The translations under genes were made by a program, and so were the position numbers. From G020354785 sp964521285 (GTDB lineage: Bacteria > Bacteroidota > Bacteroidia > Bacteroidales > UBA10428), in the NCBI GenBank assembly GCA_964521285.1, contig CAZFQS010000001.1, forward strand, positions 62,001 through 126,000: 64,000 nucleotides of DNA, given 5' to 3'. The notes under the pieces are model-generated. The model had not been told where the DNA came from. It made no database searches and saw only the letters and a list, made by a program, of their open reading frames with translations. Positions 48,201 through 57,525 of the stretch are shown one piece after another (the stretch's first letter is position 1; each line of letters opens with the position of its first letter).

Positions 48201-49747
48201 AAAAGTTGTTTGAAATAGTTATAAAGAAGTTGCGGATGTTCCGATAATACAGCAAGAGCGGTATCATTTCCCATGGAGCCCACCGGTTCTTGCGAATTTT
48301 CAGCCATGGGAGTAATTATCATGTTTATATCTTCGAGCGTATATCTGAATACTTTTTGCAGTAAATTCAGAAAACCGGGTTCCGTAATCACCGGGCCCGG
48401 CGGCTGAAAGAGCCCTCTTAACTCTATACGGTTTTGCTCCAGCCACCTTCTGTAAGGTTTCCTGCGGGAAATGGTCGATTTAACTTCATTATCGTATATG
48501 ATTCTTTTTTTCTGTGTATCAACAAGTATCATTTTGCCCGGAGAAAGATGTCCTTTCTGCAGTACATCCTCGGGTTGAATTTCCAGTACACCGAACTCAG
48601 AGGCCATTATCAGTCTTCCGCTTTTTGTTATAGTATACCTGGCTGGTCTGAGTCCGTTTCTGTCAAGCGCTGCCCCTACTTTAACGCCATCGGTAAAAAT
48701 TAAAGCAGCCGGGCCATCCCATGGCTCCATTAAAGCTGAATGATACTCATAAAACGCACGTTTATCTTCACTTATATGATATTTGCTGCCAAAAGCCTCA
48801 GGAACCATCATCATCATTGAATGTTCAAGTGAAAAGCCACTTTGAAATAAAAGCTCATAAACATTGTCAAAAATTCCCGAGTCACTTAAATCAGTATTAA
48901 TTACTGGTAAGAGTCTTCTGGTATCCTCACCGAAAAGATCTGAGGATATTGTCTTTTCCCGGGCTTTCATTTTATTAATGTTCCCGCGCAAAGTATTAAT
49001 CTCCCCGTTGTGGGCTATATATCTGAAGGGCTGCGCCAGTGGCCATGACGGGAAGGTATTTGTACTATAACGCTGATGAACAATAATAATGGCACTTTGA
49101 AAATCCTTATCTTTCAAATCAAGATAAAATTCTTCAAACTGGGGTGCCACAAATAATCCTTTATATATAATAGTATTAGATGAAAATGAAGGTATATAGA
49201 ACTCATCTATGGATATTCCTGATTCTGATACTTCATTCTCTATAATCCGGCGGACAACATATAATTTTCTTTCAAGTTCAATGCCTGATAAAGAGGGAAA
49301 TTCCACAAATACCTGGCAGATGTATGGCATTGAATCCATGGCTGTTCTGCCTAAACAACCCGGACATGTAGGAACATCTCTCCACCCTAATATTTTTCCT
49401 CCTTCTTTATAAATTATATCCTCAATTAAAGCAATCACCTTTTTCCTGACACTATTATCATGCGGAAGAAACAGCATACCTGCTCCGTATTCACCGGCCG
49501 CAGGGAGGTTAAACTTTTGTTTAGCGGCTTCCTTTAGCAGAAAAGAATGGGGTAACTGTATCAGTATACCTGCCCCATCCCCGGTCTTAAGATCACCGCC
49601 TGTTGCCCCTCGATGTACCAGATTCTTTAATATTGTTATTCCATCAGTTATTAGCTGATGGGAAGGTTGTCCGTTTATAGTAGCAATAAATCCTACCCCA
49701 CAACCGTCATGTTCGTAAAAGGGATCATATAAACCTGCTTTCTCCAT
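45221..49747 (-). CDS. gltB: Glutamate synthase large subunit
   Basis: A 1508-residue enzyme that makes glutamate from glutamine and 2-oxoglutarate. The short propeptide ends in DGCGVGF, giving the N-terminal Cys nucleophile of the glutamine amidotransferase domain (about residues 16-420). A central domain, the FMN-binding synthase barrel (GEGGEDEGRYNTLPNGD, VGTIAAGVAKGGADM), the 3Fe-4S motif CIMMRKCHLNTCPVG and the C-terminal GXGXG beta helix follow. The ATG at 49747 is used; a TTG two codons earlier is less likely. It begins 50 bases after the ATP-grasp fusion gene. Confidence 0.96.
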   Translation of the reverse strand: MEKAGLYDPFYEHDGCGVGFIATINGQPSHQLITDGITILKNLVHRGATGGDLKTGDGAGILIQLPHSFLLKEAAKQKFNLPAAGEYGAGMLFLPHDNSVRKKVIALIEDIIYKEGGKILGWRDVPTCPGCLGRTAMDSMPYICQVFVEFPSLSGIELERKLYVVRRIIENEVSESGISIDEFYIPSFSSNTIIYKGLFVAPQFEEFYLDLKDKDFQSAIIIVHQRYSTNTFPSWPLAQPFRYIAHNGEINTLRGNINKMKAREKTISSDLFGEDTRRLLPVINTDLSDSGIFDNVYELLFQSGFSLEHSMMMMVPEAFGSKYHISEDKRAFYEYHSALMEPWDGPAALIFTDGVKVGAALDRNGLRPARYTITKSGRLIMASEFGVLEIQPEDVLQKGHLSPGKMILVDTQKKRIIYDNEVKSTISRRKPYRRWLEQNRIELRGLFQPPGPVITEPGFLNLLQKVFRYTLEDINMIITPMAENSQEPVGSMGNDTALAVLSEHPQLLYNYFKQLFAQVTNPPIDPYRENLVMSLMSYIGKERNLLEETPLHCHQLKLQHPILTNEDVDKLRNVTIEDFRTATVPIIFNVKENGKNIEKAIKKICDEVVRKVDEGYSLIILSDRGVDENNIPVPALLATSAIHHYLVSKGKRQLAGLVVETGEAREVMHFALLIGFGASAVNPYLAFETVADLKAKGKISEEIKLETAIDNYITAIKKGLLKIMSKMGVSTIRSYRGAQLFEAIGLNSAMINKYFPGTPSRIGGIGLTHIFEECLNRHRNAYNRNNRSNGLESGGNIHYRSFSEKHIISPEVVILLQKAVRENDYSLYKEYAELINNKIKNLCTLRGLFKFKKREAVPIEEVESEKSIIKRFVSSAMSFGSISKEAHETIAIAMNRLGAASNSGEGGEDEGRYNTLPNGDISKSMIKQIASARFGVTSNYLVNSRELQIKMAQGAKPGEGGQLPGHKVDINVARVRHSIPGVMLISPPPHHDIYSIEDLSELIFDLKSANPDVKVSVKLVAEVGVGTIAAGVAKGGADMVLISGHDGGTGASPVSSIKHAGIPWEMGLAETQQTLVINKLRNRVRVQVDGKLHTGRDVVIGALLGADEFGFGTTALITMGCIMMRKCHLNTCPVGVATQNPELRKRFTGKPEYLMNFMRFVARDVREIMAELGFRTFNEMIGQADIMEADNLSGNWKTKELDFSKILTVPLTNKKNKLHFISSNKYDLSNTIDIELIEKSGNALENMQCINMFASIANSNRAVGATLSAEVSKRYGSKGMPENTINCKFTGAAGQSFGAFLAAGITFELEGECNDYLGKGLSGGKIVVYPPKNSQFRPQNNIIIGNVSLFGATRGEVYINGMAGERFAVRNSGAVAVVEGIGDHGCEYMTGGVVVILGKTGINFGAGMSGGIAYVLDQDQLFDTKCNLEMIDVEPVVGKADHKRLYTLISNHIKYTGSEYAQGLLRDWTEIQPQFVKVMPIDYKKALERIKKAESKDTEVVSLTEEVY

Positions 49748-49797
49748 ACTCAAGCTATCTGAATTAAAAAATTATTACTTATTTCGCAGGGTTGGGA

Positions 49798-52428
49798 TTA
49801 AGTTTTATTATTAAGATATAATACTCCTTCCTGCTCCATAGAATTTAAAATTAAACGTAAACTAAATTCATTTTTCATATCTTCAGTATCTATAACCTTA
49901 ACAGTATCAGCCCATAATTTTGCATTTGGCAACAATTCCAGTAATCGGTTATATGAGCTGTCAAAGAAATTATTATTCAAAACATAGCCTTCATTATCAG
50001 GATAAATAGCAAAATAAACCATATCCATCTCTACCAGATCATTAAAGAAATGCGTTCCTAACGACACATCAGGAATTAATCCCTCATGCATATAGGCTAT
50101 TTCACCCAAAACTGAAACAGTGTTTATTTCAGAAAATGAAACCGGGACACCCAGTGATGGTGTGGTAGTACCCCACCTGCCCGGGCCAATTAAGGTTATA
50201 TTTTTTTTATTTTCCTTTGTTTTGTCATTTAAATGTGTTAGTTCTCCTATCAGCCTGGCAACTGAGTATCTGTGACTCATACTGAGCTTTCCGTACACTG
50301 AAGGAATAACATAAATTATTCTGTCTATTTTTGTGGATATGCTGTTTCCAACAATCGGACCTTTTGTTTTAATTATAATATTCCTGCTGTCTATATCTTC
50401 AGGTATTTTAAGGCTTCGTAAATCACCTGTAACCTGAAATGGCCTGCACTGGACGAGATTAATTTTATAGCTGTAATCATCCTGAAAGTTTACTGTAAAT
50501 TCAATATCCACATGGTAGTTATAAGCTTTTCTCAGGGTTTCCAGCATATCCCTTATACTATTTACAAACTTTGTATCAGATAAAAGCCTGTTAAAAGTAA
50601 GTACATGAGAAAATATGTTCTGCATATTCCTTTCTCTTGCTATTTGTTCCAGCTCTTCATCACGGGATGTGAATAATTCCAGAGGCAGATCTGACATAAC
50701 CTTTGCCAGATCCATGAAATAGTTGGATACCAATTGATTAGAAGACAAATCAAGAATATCTACACGCTTCTGGGTATACTTTTTTACTTCATCGAAGTTT
50801 GCTTCGGGTCTCTTCAAAGGCGCATTAAGGGCCACAATGCGAATATAATCATCATCATATCTGTTAACAGCCCTGGTCCCCAGTCCGAAAACCATGCGTA
50901 TCATTCCGGCTCTGGGATCAATATCTTTATCCCATACATAAGGATTAAATGAAAAACCCACTCCTGCAATATGAGGAAAATAAAAATCATCATATTTAGC
51001 ACCCGAAACCCTTTGAACCAGAATGGCCATTTGTTCGTCCTGATCTAAAAGATTAAGGTGAGAACGGTAAGCCAGAGCCTCTCTTTTCATAGTACTTGCA
51101 TAAACAATGCGCACTGCAGACATAAACCGGTCAAGTCTTTCTTCCGGAGTACCCTGATTTGCGCAGAAAATGCTTTCATACTTTCCTGAAAACGAATTCC
51201 CGTAAGCATCTTCGAGAAGACTGCTCGAACGCACAATAATGGGTGATTGCCCGAAATAATTAAGCATCTCGACAAACTGTTCTTTTATATCATCGGGGAA
51301 GGTGCCTGTTAGTATTACTTTACTTACTTCTTCGGCATCATCAAATATTGAACCGCTGTTCTTCAACTTTCTCCTCATCCACCAGCAGCCATTCCTGATG
51401 AGATAAGTATAAAACACATCTGAACCAATAAAGAATGAGTCATGCTCTTCAAGAACCTCCTGCCATCTTTTATCCGCTTTCCTCAATATAGCCCTTGCTA
51501 CAAGCATCCCAACCGATTTACCACCTATAAGTCCGGTTCCTATCATTCTTTTACCTATATCAATAAGATCCGAAAGCTCCAAATATTCTTTTGCCAGCTT
51601 AAGAATTCTTGGATCCCTGGTAACAGCCATTTTAAGAAGACGAGTAACCAGTTCATCTGTCTTTTTGTCATTCAGGCTACCTTTTTTTGTACTATATATT
51701 TCCTGGGCTTCAAAAAAGCTTCGTCTCCAGATATCAAGTCTGTGTACAGTATAATCAAGCCATGGCTGAGGTATAGATTTCAGTATCTCTGATATTACAG
51801 CACTTTTTGTCACAGGTTTAAATTCTTCTCCTTCCCGGCTATGCAGCATATACATGGTTGGCGAATAACGTTTATATACTTTCAATGGATGGATATAGAG
51901 TTTCTCTTTATTCCTGTATACATCGAAAACAATCTGGGCCGTGTTATGAATTGCATTTATTGTCATTGGCATATGAACATTCCTGAGAATACCGAAATAT
52001 GCAACTGTTTTATAATCATAAAGATAGGGACATGTTAGCATAAAAAAGTTAGCCATCATACGATCACTATACCAATCTACCACAAGATCAGACAAACAGT
52101 CAAAAATATAGTATGTACCATAACCATATTCTTCTATTATATCAAATATTGTTGAAATTAGTGCTTCGAATCCTTCATCAGGATTTAATGTATACATTTT
52201 AGCAACATTATCTTCAGGTAACAAAGCCTGGTGTTCTGCAAATCTGAAATAAATAATCGGTATTTTGTTTTTAACTGCTTCATTATAAAACGGATTAATG
52301 AAAGGTATGTACTCTTCTATAGAATCAACCTGCCATATAATATTATCGCCCGGAACAACGCCCTGAATGACTTTATCCAAACCGTTCATCCCGGTACTCA
52401 TATAGGTATATACTTTGTCAATACTCAT
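49798..52428 (-). CDS. KaiC-like domain fused to PEP-synthase-type ATP-grasp domain
   Basis: An 876-residue protein. Residues 1-190 resemble the KaiC/RecA-like fold (STGMNGLDKVIQGVVPGDN, then IIYFRFAEH and YYIFDCLSDL), but the place where a P-loop should be reads WQVDSIEEYIPF, with no GKT or GKS. Residues about 290-690 match the N-terminal ATP-grasp domain of PEP synthase/pyruvate phosphate dikinase (GLIGGKSVGM, IIVRSSSLLEDAYGNSFSGKYES, INLVQCRPFQ). The last 190 residues (GRWGTTTPSLGVPVSFSEI, MHEGLIPDVSLGTHFF) are conserved-looking but unknown to me. There is no phospho-His domain (GGxTSH) and no PEP barrel, so it cannot be a full PEP synthase. A role in ATP-dependent phosphorylation or carbon/nitrogen sensing near gltB is possible but unproved. 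Confidence 0.7.
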   Translation of the reverse strand: MSIDKVYTYMSTGMNGLDKVIQGVVPGDNIIWQVDSIEEYIPFINPFYNEAVKNKIPIIYFRFAEHQALLPEDNVAKMYTLNPDEGFEALISTIFDIIEEYGYGTYYIFDCLSDLVVDWYSDRMMANFFMLTCPYLYDYKTVAYFGILRNVHMPMTINAIHNTAQIVFDVYRNKEKLYIHPLKVYKRYSPTMYMLHSREGEEFKPVTKSAVISEILKSIPQPWLDYTVHRLDIWRRSFFEAQEIYSTKKGSLNDKKTDELVTRLLKMAVTRDPRILKLAKEYLELSDLIDIGKRMIGTGLIGGKSVGMLVARAILRKADKRWQEVLEEHDSFFIGSDVFYTYLIRNGCWWMRRKLKNSGSIFDDAEEVSKVILTGTFPDDIKEQFVEMLNYFGQSPIIVRSSSLLEDAYGNSFSGKYESIFCANQGTPEERLDRFMSAVRIVYASTMKREALAYRSHLNLLDQDEQMAILVQRVSGAKYDDFYFPHIAGVGFSFNPYVWDKDIDPRAGMIRMVFGLGTRAVNRYDDDYIRIVALNAPLKRPEANFDEVKKYTQKRVDILDLSSNQLVSNYFMDLAKVMSDLPLELFTSRDEELEQIARERNMQNIFSHVLTFNRLLSDTKFVNSIRDMLETLRKAYNYHVDIEFTVNFQDDYSYKINLVQCRPFQVTGDLRSLKIPEDIDSRNIIIKTKGPIVGNSISTKIDRIIYVIPSVYGKLSMSHRYSVARLIGELTHLNDKTKENKKNITLIGPGRWGTTTPSLGVPVSFSEINTVSVLGEIAYMHEGLIPDVSLGTHFFNDLVEMDMVYFAIYPDNEGYVLNNNFFDSSYNRLLELLPNAKLWADTVKVIDTEDMKNEFSLRLILNSMEQEGVLYLNNKT

Positions 52429-52771
52429 CCTTAAATACCATTAAATAAGCCAGTAAACCCAGACAATTACTATTTAATTAAAAAAATTCGCAAGCAATAA
52501 AAATTATTTAAGCATGCCTTAAAAATCTCAGAATTGCATTTATGAAGGCAATTATTATACCAAATATTTTAGTTTTTTTAATTGAGAAGTTTCCAATGTG
52601 TAACTTATTGGCTTTATGGCTATAATTCAGAGAGTTAGACATACAACAAATATTTAGCAGATATTACGGATTTATTTTATAATTACTTAAAAAAGCACTA
52701 TATTTGTGCAATAATCATATTTATATCTTTTATTGCACATATTTTAGTCAAAATTACTAAAATAATTAATT
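52429..52771. other. 343-base divergent region with promoter and inverted repeat
   Basis: No gene is seen. It contains the TATATTTG element and the 10-bp inverted repeat described separately. I looked for a -24/-12 site (GG-N10-GC) for sigma-54 on both strands and found no convincing one. Confidence 0.5.
52699..52739 (+). promoter_or_regulatory. -7 element with overlapping 10-bp inverted repeat
   Basis: TATATTTG (52699-52706) matches TAnnTTTG. The arms TGTGCAATAA (52705-52714) and TTATTGCACA (52730-52739) are perfect with a 15-base loop, starting within the -7 element and ending 32 bases before the ATG at 52772. An operator or a leader hairpin is possible. Confidence 0.55.
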
Positions 52772-54844
52772 ATGGAACCTAAAAATAGCAACAGGAGGAA
52801 AAATACATATAAATTACAAATCCTTGAAGACATCCTTGATATAATTAATTCAGCCATTTCTCCCAGCGAGCTTTTAAATTATCTTATTGATAAATGTATT
52901 GAAATAACAGGAGCACTTACAGGAAGTATAAGGATAATAAATCCTGAAACAAACATTCTGGAGATCAAAGTATTCAGGGGACTTAATCCAAGTAAAATTT
53001 TGAAAATTAAGTTAAAACTGGGAGAAGGTGTTACCGGACGTGTCGCAGAAACAGGATTACCTCTTCTGGTCAATAATGTAGATGATATTGAGTATTATAT
53101 CAGGGTGAGAAAAGACTTAAAATCAGAACTTGCAGTCCCGCTTAAAGCTGAAAATACAACATTTGGTGTAATAAGTGTCGATAGTAATAAACTGAATGCC
53201 TTTACTAAAGAGCATCAAAATTTGCTGGAAACAATATCAACTTTTGCTGTACAGATTTTACAGAAAGCAAACTTAATAGAAAATCTGAAAGACAGGATCG
53301 AAAGGCAAAATCTGCTTTTAAAGGTTGCTGATATACTGGCTCAGGAATTCGAACTCGAAAAGGTTTTTGAAAAAATAATGGATTATATCTCAAAAGTAAT
53401 GGACATAAAAAGAGGGTCTATTATTCTTCTTGACAAACATGAAAAACTTAAAGCCTTTAAAGGATACAACTTAAGTGACGATGCAATAGAAAGGGGAGTC
53501 TATCAGGTGGGTGAAGGAGTGGTTGGCAAGGTTTTTAAATATGGCAATGGTATAAAAATAAAAGATATAACAAAAAGTATTGATTTTCTGAATAGAATGA
53601 AAATCAGGCGGGGAACAGGAGAAAAGAATTCATTTTTTGCAGTACCGATCAAATACGAAGATAAAACTGTAGGCGTATTAAATATTGAAAAGGAATATAT
53701 CTCAGATGAAGATTTTAAAAGTACCTTCGAGACAATAACTTTAATTGCAACTCTGGTTTCCAACAAGGTTTATAATTATGTCATCTCAAAAAGAGAAAAG
53801 GAATTACTGCTAAAGAAAAATATAGAATTGCAGAAAAAACTAAAGCAAAAAGAAATTAATCCTGATTTTGTAGGAAAAAATAAAAGAATATTAAAATTAC
53901 TTGATACAGTTAATGTGATTGCAGGTACTGACGCCACAGTACTAATAACCGGACCAACAGGAGCAGGTAAAGAAATAATAGCAAAATTAATTCACAATAA
54001 AAGCAGAAGATTTGAAAATCAATTTGTTAGTATTAATTGTGCTGCTATACCGGAAAATCTTCTTGAATCAGAATTATTCGGATATAAAAAGGGAGCATTT
54101 ACAGACGCAGTTAATGACAAAAAGGGGAAATTTCTTCTGGCAAATAACGGAACAATCTTTTTTGATGAAATCGGAGACCTTGATTTGAACTTGCAGGCAA
54201 AAATCCTTAGAGTCATTCAGGAGAAAACAATAGAACCATTAGGCAGTGAAAAAAGCATAAAAGTTGATGTCAGAATAATTGCAGCTACCAATAAGAACTT
54301 AAAAACACTTACAATGGAAAACAAGTTCAGGGAGGACCTTTTTTACAGATTAAATGTTATAAATATCGATATTCCTCCTCTTGCTGAAAGGAAAGATGAT
54401 ATTCCTCTTCTTCTTGAACACTTTATTAATATTTATAATAAGAAATATAACAGGGATATTGAAGGAATTACATCCGGGTGTTACCACGCACTTATGAATT
54501 ATCGCTGGCCAGGCAATATAAGAGAGCTTGAAAACATCATTGAAAGAGCTGTTATACTTTCAAACGGCAGGTCCATCGATATTGGTGATCTGCCGGAAGA
54601 TCTTACAAATTATGTTGTAAGTGATGACAAGGATTTACTGAAACAACTAATCGAAGAAGAAATTAAAATTCAGGATAAAGGGGAAATATATAAAACAGTA
54701 ATAAATAAAATTGAGAAATTCTTAATAGAATTTGCGCTGATAAAATCTAATAATAACCGGACTGAAGCAGCTGATTATTTAGGAATTCACAGAAATACGC
54801 TACATTTGAAATTAAAAAACTCACATAATATAACCATTGATTAG
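52772..54844 (+). CDS. GAF-GAF sigma-54-dependent transcriptional activator
   Basis: A 690-residue NifA/FhlA-like activator. Two GAF domains (about residues 18-165 and 185-335) come first, then a short coiled linker, then the AAA+ domain: Walker A GPTGAGKE (about 394-401), the sigma-54 loop GAFTDA in place of GAFTGA (about 438-443), and Walker B FFDEIGDL (about 461-468). A Fis-type helix-turn-helix ends it (NNRTEAADYLGIHRNTLHLKLK). GAF domains normally sense a small ligand. The gene is divergent from the KaiC-like/ATP-grasp gene and 32 bases before an exported peptidase gene. Target genes are not evident. Confidence 0.9.
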   Translation: MEPKNSNRRKNTYKLQILEDILDIINSAISPSELLNYLIDKCIEITGALTGSIRIINPETNILEIKVFRGLNPSKILKIKLKLGEGVTGRVAETGLPLLVNNVDDIEYYIRVRKDLKSELAVPLKAENTTFGVISVDSNKLNAFTKEHQNLLETISTFAVQILQKANLIENLKDRIERQNLLLKVADILAQEFELEKVFEKIMDYISKVMDIKRGSIILLDKHEKLKAFKGYNLSDDAIERGVYQVGEGVVGKVFKYGNGIKIKDITKSIDFLNRMKIRRGTGEKNSFFAVPIKYEDKTVGVLNIEKEYISDEDFKSTFETITLIATLVSNKVYNYVISKREKELLLKKNIELQKKLKQKEINPDFVGKNKRILKLLDTVNVIAGTDATVLITGPTGAGKEIIAKLIHNKSRRFENQFVSINCAAIPENLLESELFGYKKGAFTDAVNDKKGKFLLANNGTIFFDEIGDLDLNLQAKILRVIQEKTIEPLGSEKSIKVDVRIIAATNKNLKTLTMENKFREDLFYRLNVINIDIPPLAERKDDIPLLLEHFINIYNKKYNRDIEGITSGCYHALMNYRWPGNIRELENIIERAVILSNGRSIDIGDLPEDLTNYVVSDDKDLLKQLIEEEIKIQDKGEIYKTVINKIEKFLIEFALIKSNNNRTEAADYLGIHRNTLHLKLKNSHNITID

Positions 54845-54876
54845 TATTTTTATAGTTATATACAAAATCTATTAAA

Positions 54877-57516
54877 ATGAAAAAAATTCTGCTTTTAACA
54901 ATTAGTTGCTGCTTTATAATCTATAATATCTTTTCTCAACAGGATAATGAGATTATAACTCCCGAAGAATTTTTTGGATTCAGACCCGGTGAAGAAGGTA
55001 TGTTATTTAAATACGAATCTTTAATAAATTATCTGGATAAACTTGCCAAAGTATCCCCAAGAGTAAAAATGACAGAAATAGGAGAATCTCCTTTAGGAAA
55101 AAAGATGTATATAGTCTTTTTGTCATCAGAAGAGAATATAAAAAATCTTGAAAATCTTAAAATATTAAACAGGGAACTGGCTCTTAATTATAATATCGAG
55201 CCAGAAGAAAAAGAAAAATATGTTCGGGAAGGAAAAGTGTTTGTACTGGTTACCCTTTCAATGCATTCCAATGAAGTCGGGCCTACTCAATCAGCCCCTT
55301 TAATCGCTCATCAGCTGGCTGTAACAGATGATCCTGAACTTCTTGGTTATCTTGACCAGGTAGTATTGATGGTAGTACCCTGTCATAATCCTGATGGTAT
55401 GGATATGGTTGTGGACCATTATAAAAAATATAAGGGCACAATATACGAAGGAACCAGATTGCCGGGTTTATATCATAAATATGTAGGTCATGATAATAAC
55501 AGAGATTTTGTTAGCCTAACGCAGGAAGATACAAAAGTAATTGCCAATATTTACAACAAATCATGGTTCCCTCAGGTATTATTAGAAAAACACCAGATGC
55601 ACATCGATGGAACAAGATATTTTGTGCCCCCGGTTAATGATCCTATTTCAGAAAATATTAATGAACAATTATGGAACTGGACATGGATTTTTGGTTCTGC
55701 CATGGCGAAAGATATGACCGAAAAAGGCCTTGAAGGGGTATCTCAACACTACCTGTTTGATGATTACTGGCCGGGATCAACAGAAACAGCCTTATGGAAG
55801 AACGTAATAGGGCTTCTTACTGAATGTGCGAGTGCAAAATATGCAACTTCGGTATATATCGAGCCAAATGAATTAAAAGTATTCAGTAAGGGTCTTGCAG
55901 AGCATAAAAAAAGTATAAATATGCCTTTACCATGGGAAGGCGGATGGTGGAAACTTAGCGATATAGTTGAATATGAAATGGTTTCTTTTTATTCACTGAT
56001 AAAAACTTCTGCAATTCATAAAAAGGAAATTTTAAAGTTAAGAAATGATATCTGTCAGATTGAAGTTAAAAAGGGAAAAACCGAACCACCTTATTATTAT
56101 TTGTTTCCTTCTGACCAGCATGATCCGGGAGAGATAGTTAAGCTTATTAATCTGCTGGACGAGCACGGTATTGATGTATATAAAGTATCAGATTCATTTA
56201 CCCTTGATAACAAACAGATAAATGAGAATGATTACATAGTGCCTTTAGCCCAGCCGTTCAGGTCATTTTTAATTGAAGTATTAGAAAAACAAACCTTTCC
56301 GGTCAGACATTATACTCCTGGTGGTGAAATTATGAAACCATATGACATAACAAGCTGGTCATTGCCATTACACATGGGTGTCAAGGTTATTAAAATAAAT
56401 ACTTATTCCGAAAACTTAGATAAATCTCTTGTTAAGCAGGAACTTCCCTTGAAAAGTAATATTTCATTCCCTGAAAAATATAGTGCTGTAATATTCCCGT
56501 CACAATTTAATGATAGTTACCGGGCTGTCTTCGAAGCAATAAACCAGCAGATTAAGGTAGAAAGAGTACATGACAGTTTTGAAATTAACGGTAATAAAGT
56601 ATGGGCCGGCAGTTTTGTAATATATATTGATAAAAACAATCAGCAAAAGCTCGAAAAAATTATTAATGGAATAAATATATCTCCTTTATTTTTAACAGAG
56701 TCAATAAACATTAAATCCGAAAAAATAAATATACCGAGGATCGGACTGGTTGAATCTTACTTTCACGATATGGACGCAGGCTGGACAAGATATTTATTCG
56801 ACAGTTATTCTATCAATTTTAAAGTATTAAGGCCAGCTGATATTGCTAACAAGGACTTAACAAAAGAATTTGATGTAATAGTCTTTCCTGATATGGATAA
56901 TAATGTGTTAACAGAAGGTAAATATAAGTCCGATGATGACAGCTATATTATTCCTGTGTATCCCCCTGAATATGCAAAAGGTATGGGTAAGGAAGGGATG
57001 GAAAAGGTACTTGATTTTATTAATAAGGGCGGTTCCGTAATCTCATGGGGAAGGTCAGCGAAATTATTTATGGGGCCTCTGGCAATTACAAAACAAAATG
57101 ATGAAAAAGAAGAATTTCAGCTGCCTGTTAATGATATTTCTGAAGAGCTTAAAAAACAAAAATTTTATTGTCCGGGTTCATTACTAAAGACAGAGCTAAT
57201 AGAAAACCATCCATTAACCTGGGGAATGCCCAAATCTGCAGGTGTTTTTTCACGAGGGACACCAGTACTAACTACTTCAATTCCCTGGTTTGATATGGAC
57301 AGGAGGGTAATTGCCACCTTACCTGAAAAAAACATACTTTTAAGCGGGTATATTGAAAATGAAGATTTAATCAGCAATAAATCAATGATGGTATGGATAA
57401 AGAAAGGTAAAGGACAGCTGGTATTGTACGGATTTTATCCCCAGTTCAGAGCTTCAACAGCAGGTACATATAAACTGTTGTTTAATGCGCTGCTTTTGCC
57501 GGAGATTAAACAATAA
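54877..57516 (+). CDS. Exported M14-family zinc carboxypeptidase-like protein
   Basis: An 879-residue secreted peptidase. The signal peptide is residues 1-20 (MKKILLLTISCCFIIYNIFS). The zinc site is MHSNE (His130, Glu133) with a later His in KHQMH (239 or 242); NPDG (171-174) and DNNRDF (206-211) are the M14 substrate-site motifs, and the catalytic Glu is Glu315 in LLTECAS. The second half (about 400-879) is an alpha/beta region usual in this large Bacteroidota group, with a glutamine-amidotransferase-like look near DNNVLTEGKY. It should remove residues from peptides outside the cytoplasm. It follows the activator gene by 32 bases. Confidence 0.88.
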   Translation: MKKILLLTISCCFIIYNIFSQQDNEIITPEEFFGFRPGEEGMLFKYESLINYLDKLAKVSPRVKMTEIGESPLGKKMYIVFLSSEENIKNLENLKILNRELALNYNIEPEEKEKYVREGKVFVLVTLSMHSNEVGPTQSAPLIAHQLAVTDDPELLGYLDQVVLMVVPCHNPDGMDMVVDHYKKYKGTIYEGTRLPGLYHKYVGHDNNRDFVSLTQEDTKVIANIYNKSWFPQVLLEKHQMHIDGTRYFVPPVNDPISENINEQLWNWTWIFGSAMAKDMTEKGLEGVSQHYLFDDYWPGSTETALWKNVIGLLTECASAKYATSVYIEPNELKVFSKGLAEHKKSINMPLPWEGGWWKLSDIVEYEMVSFYSLIKTSAIHKKEILKLRNDICQIEVKKGKTEPPYYYLFPSDQHDPGEIVKLINLLDEHGIDVYKVSDSFTLDNKQINENDYIVPLAQPFRSFLIEVLEKQTFPVRHYTPGGEIMKPYDITSWSLPLHMGVKVIKINTYSENLDKSLVKQELPLKSNISFPEKYSAVIFPSQFNDSYRAVFEAINQQIKVERVHDSFEINGNKVWAGSFVIYIDKNNQQKLEKIINGINISPLFLTESINIKSEKINIPRIGLVESYFHDMDAGWTRYLFDSYSINFKVLRPADIANKDLTKEFDVIVFPDMDNNVLTEGKYKSDDDSYIIPVYPPEYAKGMGKEGMEKVLDFINKGGSVISWGRSAKLFMGPLAITKQNDEKEEFQLPVNDISEELKKQKFYCPGSLLKTELIENHPLTWGMPKSAGVFSRGTPVLTTSIPWFDMDRRVIATLPEKNILLSGYIENEDLISNKSMMVWIKKGKGQLVLYGFYPQFRASTAGTYKLLFNALLLPEIKQ

Positions 57517-57525
57517 CCTTAAAGA

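Noticed and set aside
49798..52428. Calling the ATP-grasp fusion protein PEP synthase (ppsA)
   Set aside because: The phospho-His domain and the PEP-binding barrel are absent and the N-terminus is a different fold.
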